From the NCBI RefSeq assembly GCF_000346615.1, contig NZ_ANNU01000019.1, positions 1 to 64,000 of the forward strand: DNA of 64,000 bases, given 5' to 3'. Made by a program: the position numbers and the translations under genes. Below are positions 7,491 to 16,162 of this stretch, one piece after another. Positions within the stretch are counted from its first letter, which is position 1, and each line of letters opens with the position of its first letter. Under the pieces are notes generated by a model. That model worked only from the letters and a program-made list of their open reading frames with translations, made no database searches and was not told the DNA's origin. The stretch is from Nafulsella turpanensis ZLM-10. GTDB taxonomy: Bacteria > Bacteroidota > Bacteroidia > Cytophagales > Cyclobacteriaceae.

Positions 7491-7768
7491 ATTTCACATG
7501 GGGATAGGTGGCTCTTCAGATGAAATCTATTTTAGTAAACAGCTTTAACCGGAGCTTTGGCGAAATATTTCAGAGAGTGGTTCTTCATTTTGATTTGGCT
7601 GTGTCTGATGAATACCTTTACCTCTGATTTTATCATTTCGGCGGTAGGAGAAATCCTTCACAGCTTAAAGTTTAGGAGGAGACTATCTTACGTAGAAAGA
7701 TGCTTCCCGCACGGCGTCCGCTAACCTCAGCATGAATTGTGTTCAAAGTCAAGTTAAGTGCCAGGATT

Positions 7769-8209
7769 TTATTTTGTTTCCAGTTGTTTTGGTTGATAAT
7801 CTTTTTCATATAAATTACCTGCTTCTACAATAGCAAAAGCCTGTTTTAGCAGTTTATTTACTACGGCAATCATAGCCACTCTATGGGCTTTTCCTTTTTT
7901 TCTGAGCCTTTCATAAAGCTCCTTGCAAGTCTTGTTGTAGAGCTTGGCAGACCGGGCAGCCATGTAGAGGCATTTCCTGACTTCCGCCATTCCCATTTTA
8001 CATATTTTAGCTTTTCCTCTTACTGAAGAGCCTGATTCATAGATTCTGGGTGAGAGGCCCAAGTAAGAGATTACCTGCTTATAATTCTGGAAGTTCTCAA
8101 ATCCTCTTAAAGCTACGATCAATAGCAGGCTGGTCTTTGGCCCTATGCCAGGAATAGATTCCAGTTGCTCTTTTAAGGCACCATTTTCCTCTTCTATAAG
8201 TTCCTCCAT
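7769..8209 (-). CDS. IS110 transposase, C-terminal part (transposase_20)
   Basis: 146 aa as an isolated frame. It contains LESIPGIGPKTSLLLI (helix-hairpin-helix), then YLGLSPRIYESGSSVRGKAKICKMG (with the Ser-containing catalytic region of the transposase_20 domain) and MAARSAKLYN. It continues the N-terminal frame at 8194-8757 after a -1 shift on an A8 run (8232-8239). Alone it lacks the RuvC-like domain and would be inactive. Confidence 0.85.
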   Translation of the reverse strand: MEELIEEENGALKEQLESIPGIGPKTSLLLIVALRGFENFQNYKQVISYLGLSPRIYESGSSVRGKAKICKMGMAEVRKCLYMAARSAKLYNKTCKELYERLRKKGKAHRVAMIAVVNKLLKQAFAIVEAGNLYEKDYQPKQLETK

Positions 8210-8757
8210 CTGCTTTTCGATGCTGCTGATCTTTTTTTTAGCTGCATTATTTCCTCTTCCAGTGCAGCTCTGATTTTACTATCGAGCTTACCTGTCGCCA
8301 GAAATGCCTCTTTTTGCTGTGTAGTGGCTAAAAGATGCTTTACCAGCTGCTTTCTGATGGTATACCACTGCTTGATTTTCAGATAGTTCTCCTTCAAAGG
8401 CTGCCATGGCTTTAGCTCCACGAGTTCTCCATAGGCAGCGATACTTTCTGCATCAGCACTATCTGTTTTGACTCTTTTGAGCTGCATCTGCATAAATCTT
8501 TTAATCACCAGTGGAATAATGACTGAAACTTTAACTCCCTTCTCATAAAGGGAACAAGACAGTTGATAGTAATAAGGACCTGAAGCTTCCATTACTATCC
8601 AGCAGTCAGAAGAAATCATTTTGATAAGGGCTTTGAATCCTTCTTTATCATTGCTAAGCCTGCCCTTGGTTTTCTTTCCATCATGAGCTGTGAAATAAAA
8701 ATCAAAATAAGCTTTAGAGATATCTACTCCTACAATAGTGAGTTTTGCTTCCTGCAT
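8194..8757 (-). CDS. IS110 transposase, N-terminal DEDD part
   Basis: 187 aa. IVGVDISKAYFDFYF holds the first Asp, MEASGPYYY the Glu, and KTDSADAESIAAYGE the last Asp pair of the DEDD RuvC-like domain. The frame runs into a stop shortly after ...IMQLKKRSAA. At the run of eight As (8232-8239, zero frame ctA AAA AAA) a -1 shift gives LKKKISSIEKQMEELIEEENG and joins it to the C-terminal frame. Most IS110 transposases are one frame, so this is programmed or transcriptional slippage, decay, or a base-calling error. Confidence 0.85.
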   Translation of the reverse strand: MQEAKLTIVGVDISKAYFDFYFTAHDGKKTKGRLSNDKEGFKALIKMISSDCWIVMEASGPYYYQLSCSLYEKGVKVSVIIPLVIKRFMQMQLKRVKTDSADAESIAAYGELVELKPWQPLKENYLKIKQWYTIRKQLVKHLLATTQQKEAFLATGKLDSKIRAALEEEIMQLKKRSAASKSRWRNL

Positions 8758-9163
8758 TTCTTTTTTATCTTTACTGTTGATGATAAATGCAGCCGTTGCT
8801 TTCAGGTAAAGCTTTTTACCAGACCAATCTATACTTAAAACAGGTTCTTTTGACCTAATGAATTGTCCTGGCTTAGTAAAAAGTAGCAGAAGGGAATAGC
8901 ATGCCGATGAGTCTTGATGACTAATGACAACCTGGATTCTTGTTCCTTCTGCTTGTATCTGGGAGCAGCGTCCTGCTATTCAGGCAAACCAAATAATCTT
9001 CTGTAACTTCTCCAACTTTTTCCTCTCCTCAAACTTAGTGTGACACAAAATGTTGATTCATCAGACATAGCCTTATGGAATAGGGGGCTATAAGGTTTTT
9101 GTATGTCCTGTCTGGAAAAGCACGGCAAAAAGAGAGGGGAGAGGCCGCCAAAAGACCGGACAT

Positions 9164-9197
9164 AAAAAAAGCTACAGAAGAAATATTCTGTAGCTTT
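9164..9197 (-). terminator. Terminator after susD
   Basis: Minus-strand AAAGCTACAGAA (9197-9186) pairs with TTCTGTAGCTTT (9179-9168), followed by a run of Ts (9167-9164). It lies 23 bp beyond the susD stop. Confidence 0.8.
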
Positions 9198-9219
9198 CTG
9201 TATTTATAATAAAGGATTT

Positions 9220-10581
9220 TTATTCATACCCCGGGTTCTGCTGACCTGCTAGGGCAGGGTTGGCATTAATTTCACGCTGCGGGATTGGGTACACCAGTAA
9301 TTCTGCGTCATATGCAAACCCATCAACTTCCATCTCCAGGCGTTTGATGTCATGAATCTTTTGCCCTTCAAATGCCAGCTCTACAAAACGTTCATTGATA
9401 ATGTCTTCCAGTGTAGGGTCCTCAATTGGTTCAAGGCCGGCCCGCACGCGAATCAGGTTCAGGTCTTCGGCTGGTGTGGCCCCCACTTCAGTGTTCAGGC
9501 GTTCATTTGCTTCTGCCCGTGTAAGGTAGAGCTCTGCCAGACGGATAAGGGGAATATTGGCAAACTGGTTAAACCATTTTTCTGTACGTACACCTTCATC
9601 ATCTGAATAAAAGAGGTCTGCGCGCAAATCTCCCTCTTCGTAGCGCTCGAAATGAAGCGGCTGTATTTCAATATCAGCACGCCCGCCTGCTGATTTGGTA
9701 GCAAAAAAGGTAACTAAAGCATTTGTTCCATCCTGTGTGGTTACCTGTATAGCAAGAATATCTTCCTGGGAATTTGCTGTTTGGTTAAATGCATCTTCGA
9801 TATTAGGCACCAGGTTAAAGTAAGCTTCCGCGTACTCAATACCACGATTTGCTGCATCCCTGGCTTCAACATAATTTTGCTGCTGCAAATAAACCCTGGA
9901 AAGCACTGCAGCGGCCGCCACTTTATTCGCATAGATTCCATTCACTATTGGAAGAAGTTCTTCGGCATCTTTAAGGTCGGCAATTGCCTGGTTGTAAGTT
10001 TCCTCTACCGTTGCACGCGGCACATTAACAGACTCATTTATCTCTTCAGTCGGTTCTAATACAATTGGAACACCCAGGTTTGTGGTGGTGTTGCCGGCAC
10101 TGTACGGCTGGCCGAAAAACTTGGCCAGTTCGAAATAAAGAAGACCTCTGATAAATTTAGCCTCGCCTTCTACTACAGCCCTGTCTTCTTCGTCTACTAC
10201 CTCAAGGGCGGAAAGGACGTTATTTACCACATTGATCGCTGCATAGCTGTCCATCCAGAAGTCTGCCACATCGGAATTGGTGGTCGTAATTTCCTTCCGC
10301 CAGATTTGCGAAGGGTCGCCATATGTACCGGAGAAGATAAGTTCGTCATCTGCTGCCAGTAATTCTCCATTCATCTGTATCCCTCCTCCAAAAAGGTCAC
10401 CGTCCGATAAGATGTCATATGCACCAATCAGTACCGCCTTTACACGGGCATCAGTATCCAGTACAAGTTCATCTGAAACAGCCTGCGCGGGCTCTATATT
10501 AAGCCTGTCTTCGCAGGCTCCCAGTGCAAGGAAGGAGCCAACCAGCGATAGCGTTATATAATTCTTAAATTTTGTTATCAT
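9220..10581 (-). CDS. RagB/SusD family nutrient-uptake outer-membrane lipoprotein
   Basis: 453 aa. Lipoprotein signal with the lipobox LALGAC (Cys about 23). The body has SusD-type TPR-like helices (FIRGLLYFELAKFFG, AAAAVLSRVYLQQQNY) and the family C-terminus LAELYLTRAEANERL...ERFVELAFEGQKIHDIKRLE ending in YPIPQREINANPAL. SusD proteins form a lid on the SusC channel and bind the substrate at the cell surface. The gene starts 25 bp after susC on the same strand, so the two are one operon. No glycosidase or peptidase neighbour indicates the substrate. Confidence 0.95.
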   Translation of the reverse strand: MITKFKNYITLSLVGSFLALGACEDRLNIEPAQAVSDELVLDTDARVKAVLIGAYDILSDGDLFGGGIQMNGELLAADDELIFSGTYGDPSQIWRKEITTTNSDVADFWMDSYAAINVVNNVLSALEVVDEEDRAVVEGEAKFIRGLLYFELAKFFGQPYSAGNTTTNLGVPIVLEPTEEINESVNVPRATVEETYNQAIADLKDAEELLPIVNGIYANKVAAAAVLSRVYLQQQNYVEARDAANRGIEYAEAYFNLVPNIEDAFNQTANSQEDILAIQVTTQDGTNALVTFFATKSAGGRADIEIQPLHFERYEEGDLRADLFYSDDEGVRTEKWFNQFANIPLIRLAELYLTRAEANERLNTEVGATPAEDLNLIRVRAGLEPIEDPTLEDIINERFVELAFEGQKIHDIKRLEMEVDGFAYDAELLVYPIPQREINANPALAGQQNPGYE

Positions 10582-10606
10582 GTTATAACAGTTAAGTTAA
10601 TTAAGT

Positions 10607-13600
10607 TTAAAATCCGAATTTCACCCCCAGAGTAACCGTTCTGGCCTGAGGTGCTGCATAGAAATCATTACCCAGGAAGATATTGCTTGCAAGATAATCC
10701 GTGTTTACCTCCGGATCCCAGCCTTCATAACCGGTGAAGGTAAGGAGGTTCTGGCCTGAGAGGAAAATACGGAGCCTGTCAATTTCATACCTGTTTAAGA
10801 AGTCAGCAGGTAAATTATATCCAATCGTAACGCTTTTCAGGCGCAGGTACGAACCATCTGAAAGATAGCGGCTGGATGCCTGTGCACCATTGTTGCTGTA
10901 AAGACGCGCCTGGGGAACATCGGTAATGTCACCCGGCTTCTGCCAGCGAGCCAGCTGGTCAATTGTTTGGTTATCTTCATAACGGGCATTGGCCGACATA
11001 TAAGTACCTCCGCCGTTAAAGATTTTGTTTCCGTATACGCCCTGGAGGAGTACATTCAGCTCTAAACCTTTATAAGAGAGGCTGTTGCTCAGTCCACCAA
11101 AGAACTCGGGACTAGGATTTCCCAAAACTACTTTATTAGCGAAGTTGTAGTTGTTGGTTACCAGGCGGCCGTTTTGTTCAAAGATGGCTTCTCCATCGGC
11201 TGTTGCTTCGCCGTTTACAAACCAGATGGCATCGCCATTTGCCGGGTTTACTCCCGCATATTCCGGTCCGTAGAATACCCCAATCGGTTCTCCCACCTTC
11301 ACCACATTCAGGTAGCTTGAGCTGCCATTGTCGATAATATCCTGGTCGCCAAGGTCAGTAATTTCATTTATGTTCCTGGCCAGGTTCAGTCCGGCCGACC
11401 AGTGGAAATCGCTGCCAGTAACAATGTGGTAATCCAACGCAAGTTCAAATCCCTGGTTAGTGAGGGCGCCCAGGTTTCTGGTTTGATCTTCATAGCCTGT
11501 TGTAGCAGGAAGCGGTACTCTTAGCAGAAGGTCGGTAGTGTTCTTCTGGTAATAGTCAACCTCACCGGTAAGGCGGTCGTTGAAGAAGCCAAAATCAACG
11601 CCTACATCAAACTGGGCAGTTGTTTCCCAACCGAGGCCAGGGTTCCTGAACTGAGAAGGACGAAGTCCTGACACGCCTCCATACGGCTCTGCCACATAAA
11701 GTCCCAGGTGTTCAAAATTGCCAATTTCAGCATTTCCTACCACACCGTAGCTTGCTCTTAACTTCAGGAAGCTGATGGCATCATTGTCCATAAAGCCTTC
11801 ATTTGAAATGATCCAGCCTGCTGAAGCAGCCGGGAAAAAGCCATACCTGTTTTCCGTACCAAAGCGTGAAGATCCATCCACACGTCCACTGATAGAGAAG
11901 AGGTACCGATCCTGCAGTTTATAGTTGGCTCGGGCAAAATAGGAAAGAAAGGTAAATTCTGTCAGAGAAGTTTCTCCGGCAACAATTTCTGCGGCAGAGG
12001 CTACTTTTTGCAGGTCCTCAACCGGATAGCCCTGGCCTGCCACATAAGAATAATCCATTTCTGAACTCTGGAACTCAACTCCACCTGTCAGGTCCACATT
12101 GTGGATGTCGAAGGAATTGGCGTAGGTTGCAAAAACACGGCTGGTAGCATTAAATATTCTGGTCCAGCTGGCACTTCCGTAGCCATTTACCGAGCGGCCG
12201 GCTATGGTGCGGTCATCCTGGTAGCGGTCTTCATTTTGCGTGAGCAGGTCAAAGCCATACTCTCCGGTAATGGAAAGGTGATCTGTTGCTTCGTACACTA
12301 TATTTGCACTTACGAGGTTCCGGTAAGTGGAGGTAAGGAAGCTTGAATTCTCCAGCTCAACGGTTGCAGGATAGTAGAACATGGCCGGGTTAAAAGAGTC
12401 ATCGAAGAGAACGCCTTCCTTATCCCGTACAGGTGTAATAGGCGCCTGGGCAACAAGCTGCAGAGGTGTGGCAAACTGGTTGTCGTCTGATACCCGGAAG
12501 TTATTTGTTTTAGAAATCCCTACCGTCAGGCCCAGGTCGAAACGCTCGCCCAGCTCATGGTTCAGGTTCAGGCGTCCGGCAATCCTTTCAAAGCGGTTGC
12601 CTATCAGAATACCGTCTGTATCGCTGTAGCCACCGCTGGCGTAAAACTGTGTTTTTTCAGTTCCTCCCTGTGCGGAGAGGTCATAAATCTGGACTCTGGC
12701 ATCCTGAAAAGCAATATCATTCCAGTCGGTGTCTGTTTCAAGTGCCCGCCAGTCTGTATCTCCAGCCAGGTAATCAAACGTGCCATGCATATACTCCAGC
12801 CAGGAATACTGGTAGTCTGGGTGGTTCTCAATATTTTCAGGGATAAGTGCAGGGTTTTCTGCATTCACTACATCAGCAAAAAAGCCATCACGAACATCAT
12901 TATTCCAGGCTGCTTCCTGAAACAGCTCAATATATTGAGCCGCATTCAAAAACTCCCTGCGTCCTGTAGGTCTGCTTACCCCATACTGTACGCTTGCATT
13001 AAATTTGGTTTCGCCGGCTACCCCTTGTTTAGTGGTAATAAGCACTACCCCATTTGCAGCCCTTGAGCCGTAAATAGCTGCAGCGGAGGCATCTTTTAAT
13101 ATCTGGATGGATTCGATGTCATTGAAGTTAATATCAGCGAGCGGGCTGGTGGGTGCTCCGCTTGTTGATGGCGGGCTTTGCGACGTAACAGGTATTCCAT
13201 CAATTACATACAGAGGCTCGTTGCTGGCAGAAATGGATGAACCTCCGCGTATACGAATATTCATACCCTGGCCTACCTTACCATTCATGGAGCTTATCTG
13301 TACACCGGCGGCACGACCCTGCAGGGCCTGTTCGAAAGTAGGTACCGGGGTGCTTTCAATATCTTCTCCAGAAATATTGGCCACATTGCCGGTTAAATCC
13401 TGCTTTAGCTGGGTGCCATAACCCACCACAACTACTTCTGACAATTGCTTGACATCCGGTTCAAGCACAATATCAATTGTACTGCGGGTTCCAACCACTA
13501 CCTCCTGTGGAATAAAACCTACAAATGAATAACTTAAAACTGCTTCGGGAGAAGGGACCGTAACCCGGTATTCGCCGTTAAAATCGGTAACTACACCCGT

Positions 13601-13750
13601 GCTGGTGCCTTTTACCAGTACGGCTACCCCGGGAAGTCCTATGCCATCTTCGGCAGAAGTTACGGTACCCGTAACTGTTCTTGACTGTGCCCAGCTGTTC
13701 GCCATGAGCACAAACAAAAAGGAAAATGTTAGTAGAAATACTCTTTTCAT
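10607..13750 (-). CDS. SusC/RagA family TonB-linked outer-membrane protein
   Basis: 1047 aa. Signal peptide (MKRVFLLTFSFLFVLMANSWA), a CarboxypepD_reg-like domain (about residues 24-100, GTVTSAEDGIGLPGVAVLVKG), the TonB box/plug start LSEVVVVGYGTQ, and the SusC plug motif IRIRGGSSISASNEPLYVIDGI, then a 22-strand barrel ending in the aromatic TLGVKFGF. It imports oligomers (glycans or peptides) using TonB energy together with the SusD protein encoded just downstream. The 5' region holds about 520 bp without a gene; no sigma/anti-sigma or hybrid two-component regulator is next to it. Confidence 0.95.
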   Translation of the reverse strand: MKRVFLLTFSFLFVLMANSWAQSRTVTGTVTSAEDGIGLPGVAVLVKGTSTGVVTDFNGEYRVTVPSPEAVLSYSFVGFIPQEVVVGTRSTIDIVLEPDVKQLSEVVVVGYGTQLKQDLTGNVANISGEDIESTPVPTFEQALQGRAAGVQISSMNGKVGQGMNIRIRGGSSISASNEPLYVIDGIPVTSQSPPSTSGAPTSPLADINFNDIESIQILKDASAAAIYGSRAANGVVLITTKQGVAGETKFNASVQYGVSRPTGRREFLNAAQYIELFQEAAWNNDVRDGFFADVVNAENPALIPENIENHPDYQYSWLEYMHGTFDYLAGDTDWRALETDTDWNDIAFQDARVQIYDLSAQGGTEKTQFYASGGYSDTDGILIGNRFERIAGRLNLNHELGERFDLGLTVGISKTNNFRVSDDNQFATPLQLVAQAPITPVRDKEGVLFDDSFNPAMFYYPATVELENSSFLTSTYRNLVSANIVYEATDHLSITGEYGFDLLTQNEDRYQDDRTIAGRSVNGYGSASWTRIFNATSRVFATYANSFDIHNVDLTGGVEFQSSEMDYSYVAGQGYPVEDLQKVASAAEIVAGETSLTEFTFLSYFARANYKLQDRYLFSISGRVDGSSRFGTENRYGFFPAASAGWIISNEGFMDNDAISFLKLRASYGVVGNAEIGNFEHLGLYVAEPYGGVSGLRPSQFRNPGLGWETTAQFDVGVDFGFFNDRLTGEVDYYQKNTTDLLLRVPLPATTGYEDQTRNLGALTNQGFELALDYHIVTGSDFHWSAGLNLARNINEITDLGDQDIIDNGSSSYLNVVKVGEPIGVFYGPEYAGVNPANGDAIWFVNGEATADGEAIFEQNGRLVTNNYNFANKVVLGNPSPEFFGGLSNSLSYKGLELNVLLQGVYGNKIFNGGGTYMSANARYEDNQTIDQLARWQKPGDITDVPQARLYSNNGAQASSRYLSDGSYLRLKSVTIGYNLPADFLNRYEIDRLRIFLSGQNLLTFTGYEGWDPEVNTDYLASNIFLGNDFYAAPQARTVTLGVKFGF

Positions 13751-14271
13751 ATATTAGTGTTTAGGTAAAGTGAAATTTTTGAACAATCTAAAATATAGAA
13801 TTCATGCTTATTAAAAGGTTGCTATTTTGTTAAGCAGACTTTTGGGCAGGTTCAGCTTTTATTTGCTGTCATCATATACTGGATGTTTAAAAGTTGAATT
13901 TAAGGAAGGTTATAAGAGTGTTAAGCCTTGGTGGATAAAACAGTGGTTGTTATTTTTCAAAACCCGACAGTTAATATACGCTGAAGTTTGATGTCTTAAA
14001 AGAAAAACTAAATGGAAGAGGTACTGGTAGGGGAGGAGACTGGGCTTTAGCAGTAGCTGCAACAGCTAAAAGAACATCGGTAATCTGTTGATGTACCCGA
14101 TGTTTCCGGAAGCAGAAAGTAGAACATTATAGTGCCTTTGATGGTCATTAACTGGCTGAATAAAAATAGAAGTTGCACCAAGCTGCTACTAAAGTAAGAA
14201 AAAAATGAAAAAGTTCCGATATAAAAGAAAAAAAATAACGGTATTTTTAAGAAACAATACACCTCATAAAT
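13751..14271. other. Intergenic region upstream of susC
   Basis: I see no gene. It is AT-rich near the susC start and presumably holds the susC promoter, but no clean TAnnTTTG was found. Confidence 0.5.
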
Positions 14272-14302
14272 AAAAAAAAGCAGCACCTGTAAAGGCGCTG
14301 CT
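14272..14302 (-). terminator. Terminator after the IscA/ErpA-type gene
   Basis: Minus-strand AGCAGCGCCT (14302-14293), loop TTAC, AGGTGCTGCT (14288-14279), then Ts. Ten pairs with one G-U. Confidence 0.8.
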
Positions 14303-14329
14303 TCTAAAATGTTGTAGAAAAAACCTGTC

Positions 14330-14656
14330 TTAAATCGCGAAGCTCTCCCCACACCCACAGGTGCGGGTGGCATTAGGATTTACAAACTGGAATCCCTTGC
14401 CATTCAGTCCATCTGAAAAGTCGAGTGTAGTACCAAGCAGGTACAGCAGGCTCTTCTTATCTACAAATATTTTTACGCCTTTATCCTCAAACACCTCATC
14501 CGTCTCTTTGGTCGTGTTATCGAAGTGCAGGTCGTACATTAAACCGGAGCAGCCACCACCCTTTACCGACACACGGATATTGTGCTCAGGGCTATAGCCC
14601 TCTGTCTGGCGTAATTCTTCAATTCTGCTTTTTGCTTTATCGGTAACGTTAATCAT
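14330..14656 (-). CDS. HesB/IscA-type iron-sulfur cluster insertion protein
   Basis: 108 aa, the usual A-type carrier length. The three conserved Cys are present: C36 in GGGCSGL, and C100 and C102 in TCGCGESF. A-type carriers accept Fe-S clusters from the SUF/ISC scaffold and deliver them to apo-proteins in the cytoplasm. Which member (SufA, IscA or ErpA) cannot be decided, and no suf or isc gene adjoins it. A promoter-like TAccTTTG (14732-14725) lies about 60 nt upstream, and a terminator follows. Confidence 0.9.
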   Translation of the reverse strand: MINVTDKAKSRIEELRQTEGYSPEHNIRVSVKGGGCSGLMYDLHFDNTTKETDEVFEDKGVKIFVDKKSLLYLLGTTLDFSDGLNGKGFQFVNPNATRTCGCGESFAI

Positions 14657-14724
14657 ATCCTGTCAGTCTTTTATAAATTTAGCTGCTGATGTGTAGTAGC
14701 AGGCTGTATGTAATCAATCCTCTG

Positions 14725-14732
14725 CAAAGGTA
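14725..14732 (-). promoter_or_regulatory. Putative promoter (-7) for the IscA/ErpA-type gene
   Basis: Minus-strand TAccTTTG followed by CA, exact TAnnTTTG. The implied start near 14718 gives a leader of about 60 nt. No convincing -33 box. Confidence 0.45.
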
Positions 14733-14818
14733 AAAGAGAAATCAAATAAAAAAACGGCATTTGGAGCGAAAAAGTTCTTGATTGCTTTTCTTTGCAGAGC
14801 TAATCATTTTTATCAGAT

Positions 14819-15241
14819 ATGAAGAAAATAGAACATATTGGAATTGCCGTTAAAAATCTTTCTCAGGCTAATGGGTTGTATGCCAGATTGTTTGGGTGCG
14901 AACATTATAAGGTGGAAGCCGTAGAAAGCGAAGGCGTAACCACTTCTTTTTTTCAGATGGGCGAAACTAAAATAGAGCTGCTGGAGGCCAGTCGCCCCGA
15001 CAGCCCCATCGCGAAATTTATCGAAAAAAAAGGCGAAGGTATACACCACATTGCTTTTGAGGTGGAAGATATACTGGCCGAAATGCGCCGCCTGCAGCAG
15101 GAGGGCTTTACTATACTAAATGAACAGCCAAAACGGGGAGCCGACAATAAGCTGGTTTGCTTTTTGCACCCGAAGAGCACCCAGGGAGTATTGGTGGAAC
15201 TATGCCAGGAAATTAAGGAACAGGCTGCTGGTGCTGAATAG
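14819..15241 (+). CDS. mce: Methylmalonyl-CoA epimerase
   Basis: 140 aa glyoxalase-fold (VOC) protein with two beta-alpha-beta-beta-beta units: KKIEHIGIAVKNL with the first metal His, TKIELLEA, then GEGIHHIAFEVEDI with the second His, and QGVLVELCQ with the C-terminal metal Glu. It interconverts (R)- and (S)-methylmalonyl-CoA between methylmalonyl-CoA mutase and propionyl-CoA carboxylase. It stands alone here. Its last 29 bp overlap, on the opposite strand, the end of the small lipoprotein gene at 15213-15353. Confidence 0.92.
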   Translation: MKKIEHIGIAVKNLSQANGLYARLFGCEHYKVEAVESEGVTTSFFQMGETKIELLEASRPDSPIAKFIEKKGEGIHHIAFEVEDILAEMRRLQQEGFTILNEQPKRGADNKLVCFLHPKSTQGVLVELCQEIKEQAAGAE

Positions 15242-15353
15242 AGTTATAGTACTTCAGCTTTTTCTTTCCTTTGGCCGTTTTGTACTGGGGTCTTGGAGCG
15301 CAGGCTGCAAACAAGAAGAGTAAAGAGATAAAGAGAATAATTTTTCGCTGCAT
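15213..15353 (-). CDS. Small lipoprotein (46 aa)
   Basis: 46 aa. Starts MQRKII, then a hydrophobic core and the lipobox LFAAC (Cys18), then a short, strongly basic tail (YKTAKGKKKLKYYNSIQ). This is a well-formed lipoprotein signal with a tiny mature part; the lysine-rich motif recalls short lipoproteins seen in other Bacteroidota. It overlaps the 3' end of mce tail to tail. Function unknown; a surface or periplasmic anchor peptide is possible. Confidence 0.7.
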   Translation of the reverse strand: MQRKIILFISLLFLFAACAPRPQYKTAKGKKKLKYYNSIQHQQPVP

Positions 15354-16099
15354 TTCTTTTTTTCGGAAAGCTAAAGAATCTATCCCGAAAAGGGAAAGGA
15401 ATTAAGCTCTTCGGGCAAGCTGTGTAATGTTCTAACAAACTTTACAGTAAAACAGGAGGCAGGTGAGGTCGGTAGGTTTTTGCTGCCTTTATTTCCTCTC
15501 CTGGAGGAGAGATTTTGCCGGGGAACATCAAATGGCAGGTCCGGACAAATTAGATGGGGAGCCAACCTCATTAACAGGTGAAAGATAGTAAACAAAGCAC
15601 TTCATAATTTGATTATCAGTACACAGTTATAGAAAGCCGCGGATAGAAGGTGCTGTTAATAGGGTGCCTATGATTACAGTTTAAACTGGAGTTTGTGGTG
15701 CTGGTATGACCATTACCAATGGCCTAATCCACAACCGGCAAGCATAAAAATCAGCAGGCTCAGAAAGAGGCGCTCGGGTAGTTTCTTAAAAAAGGTTCCT
15801 TTAAGTCAAAAGAAGTGTAAGACAGCTGGACAAGGATAGTGGAAAATAGTGCAGCAGGAGCTCCACAGTAGAGACAGCCATGCTTAAATATAAAGAGCCA
15901 TTTCTGAAGGACGCTCCTTTTTTGAAAGCCGGCCTCCTTACTGGCAGGCTGGATGGCTGATTCATCACTGGCAGTTTAGGTAGAGTGCCTGAGGTAAGGT
16001 GAAAATGTTAAAATATTAAATTATACAAATATTATTTCCGTTTTAGAATCATTTTATAATTCAGCATACAGATTATCCTTTAAATAAAGAAAAGCTGTG
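15354..16099. other. Intergenic region
   Basis: I see no gene. The last 100 bp are very AT-rich and lead into the KAS III promoter. Confidence 0.5.
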
Positions 16100-16107
16100 T
16101 AAATTTG
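16100..16107 (+). promoter_or_regulatory. Putative promoter (-7) for the KAS III gene
   Basis: TAaaTTTG, exact TAnnTTTG. The implied start near 16114 gives a leader of about 50 nt. A poor -33 match (TTTA). Confidence 0.45.
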
Positions 16108-16162
16108 GCAGATTTTAGAAATTTTGACGCCAAGCAGCGTACTAATATTATTACTTTTTCTC

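Larger units (their letters stand above)
7597..9072 (-). mobile_element. IS110-family insertion sequence, split transposase
   Basis: A transposase gene pair (7769-8757) lies between two inverted 17-bp sequences matching at 16 positions: GGCTgTGTCTGATGAAT at 7597-7613 and its reverse complement (with a) at 9056-9072. The span is about 1.48 kb. About 300 bp of non-coding DNA upstream of the transposase fits the long left end that carries the bridge RNA in IS110-group elements. The true ends are uncertain, because IS110-group members often lack inverted repeats and make no target duplication. Confidence 0.6.

Noticed and set aside
14047-14373. 108-aa ORF on the minus strand
   Set aside because: It overlaps the end and terminator of the IscA/ErpA-type gene in another frame, and its phenylalanine-rich sequence is chance from poly-A/T.
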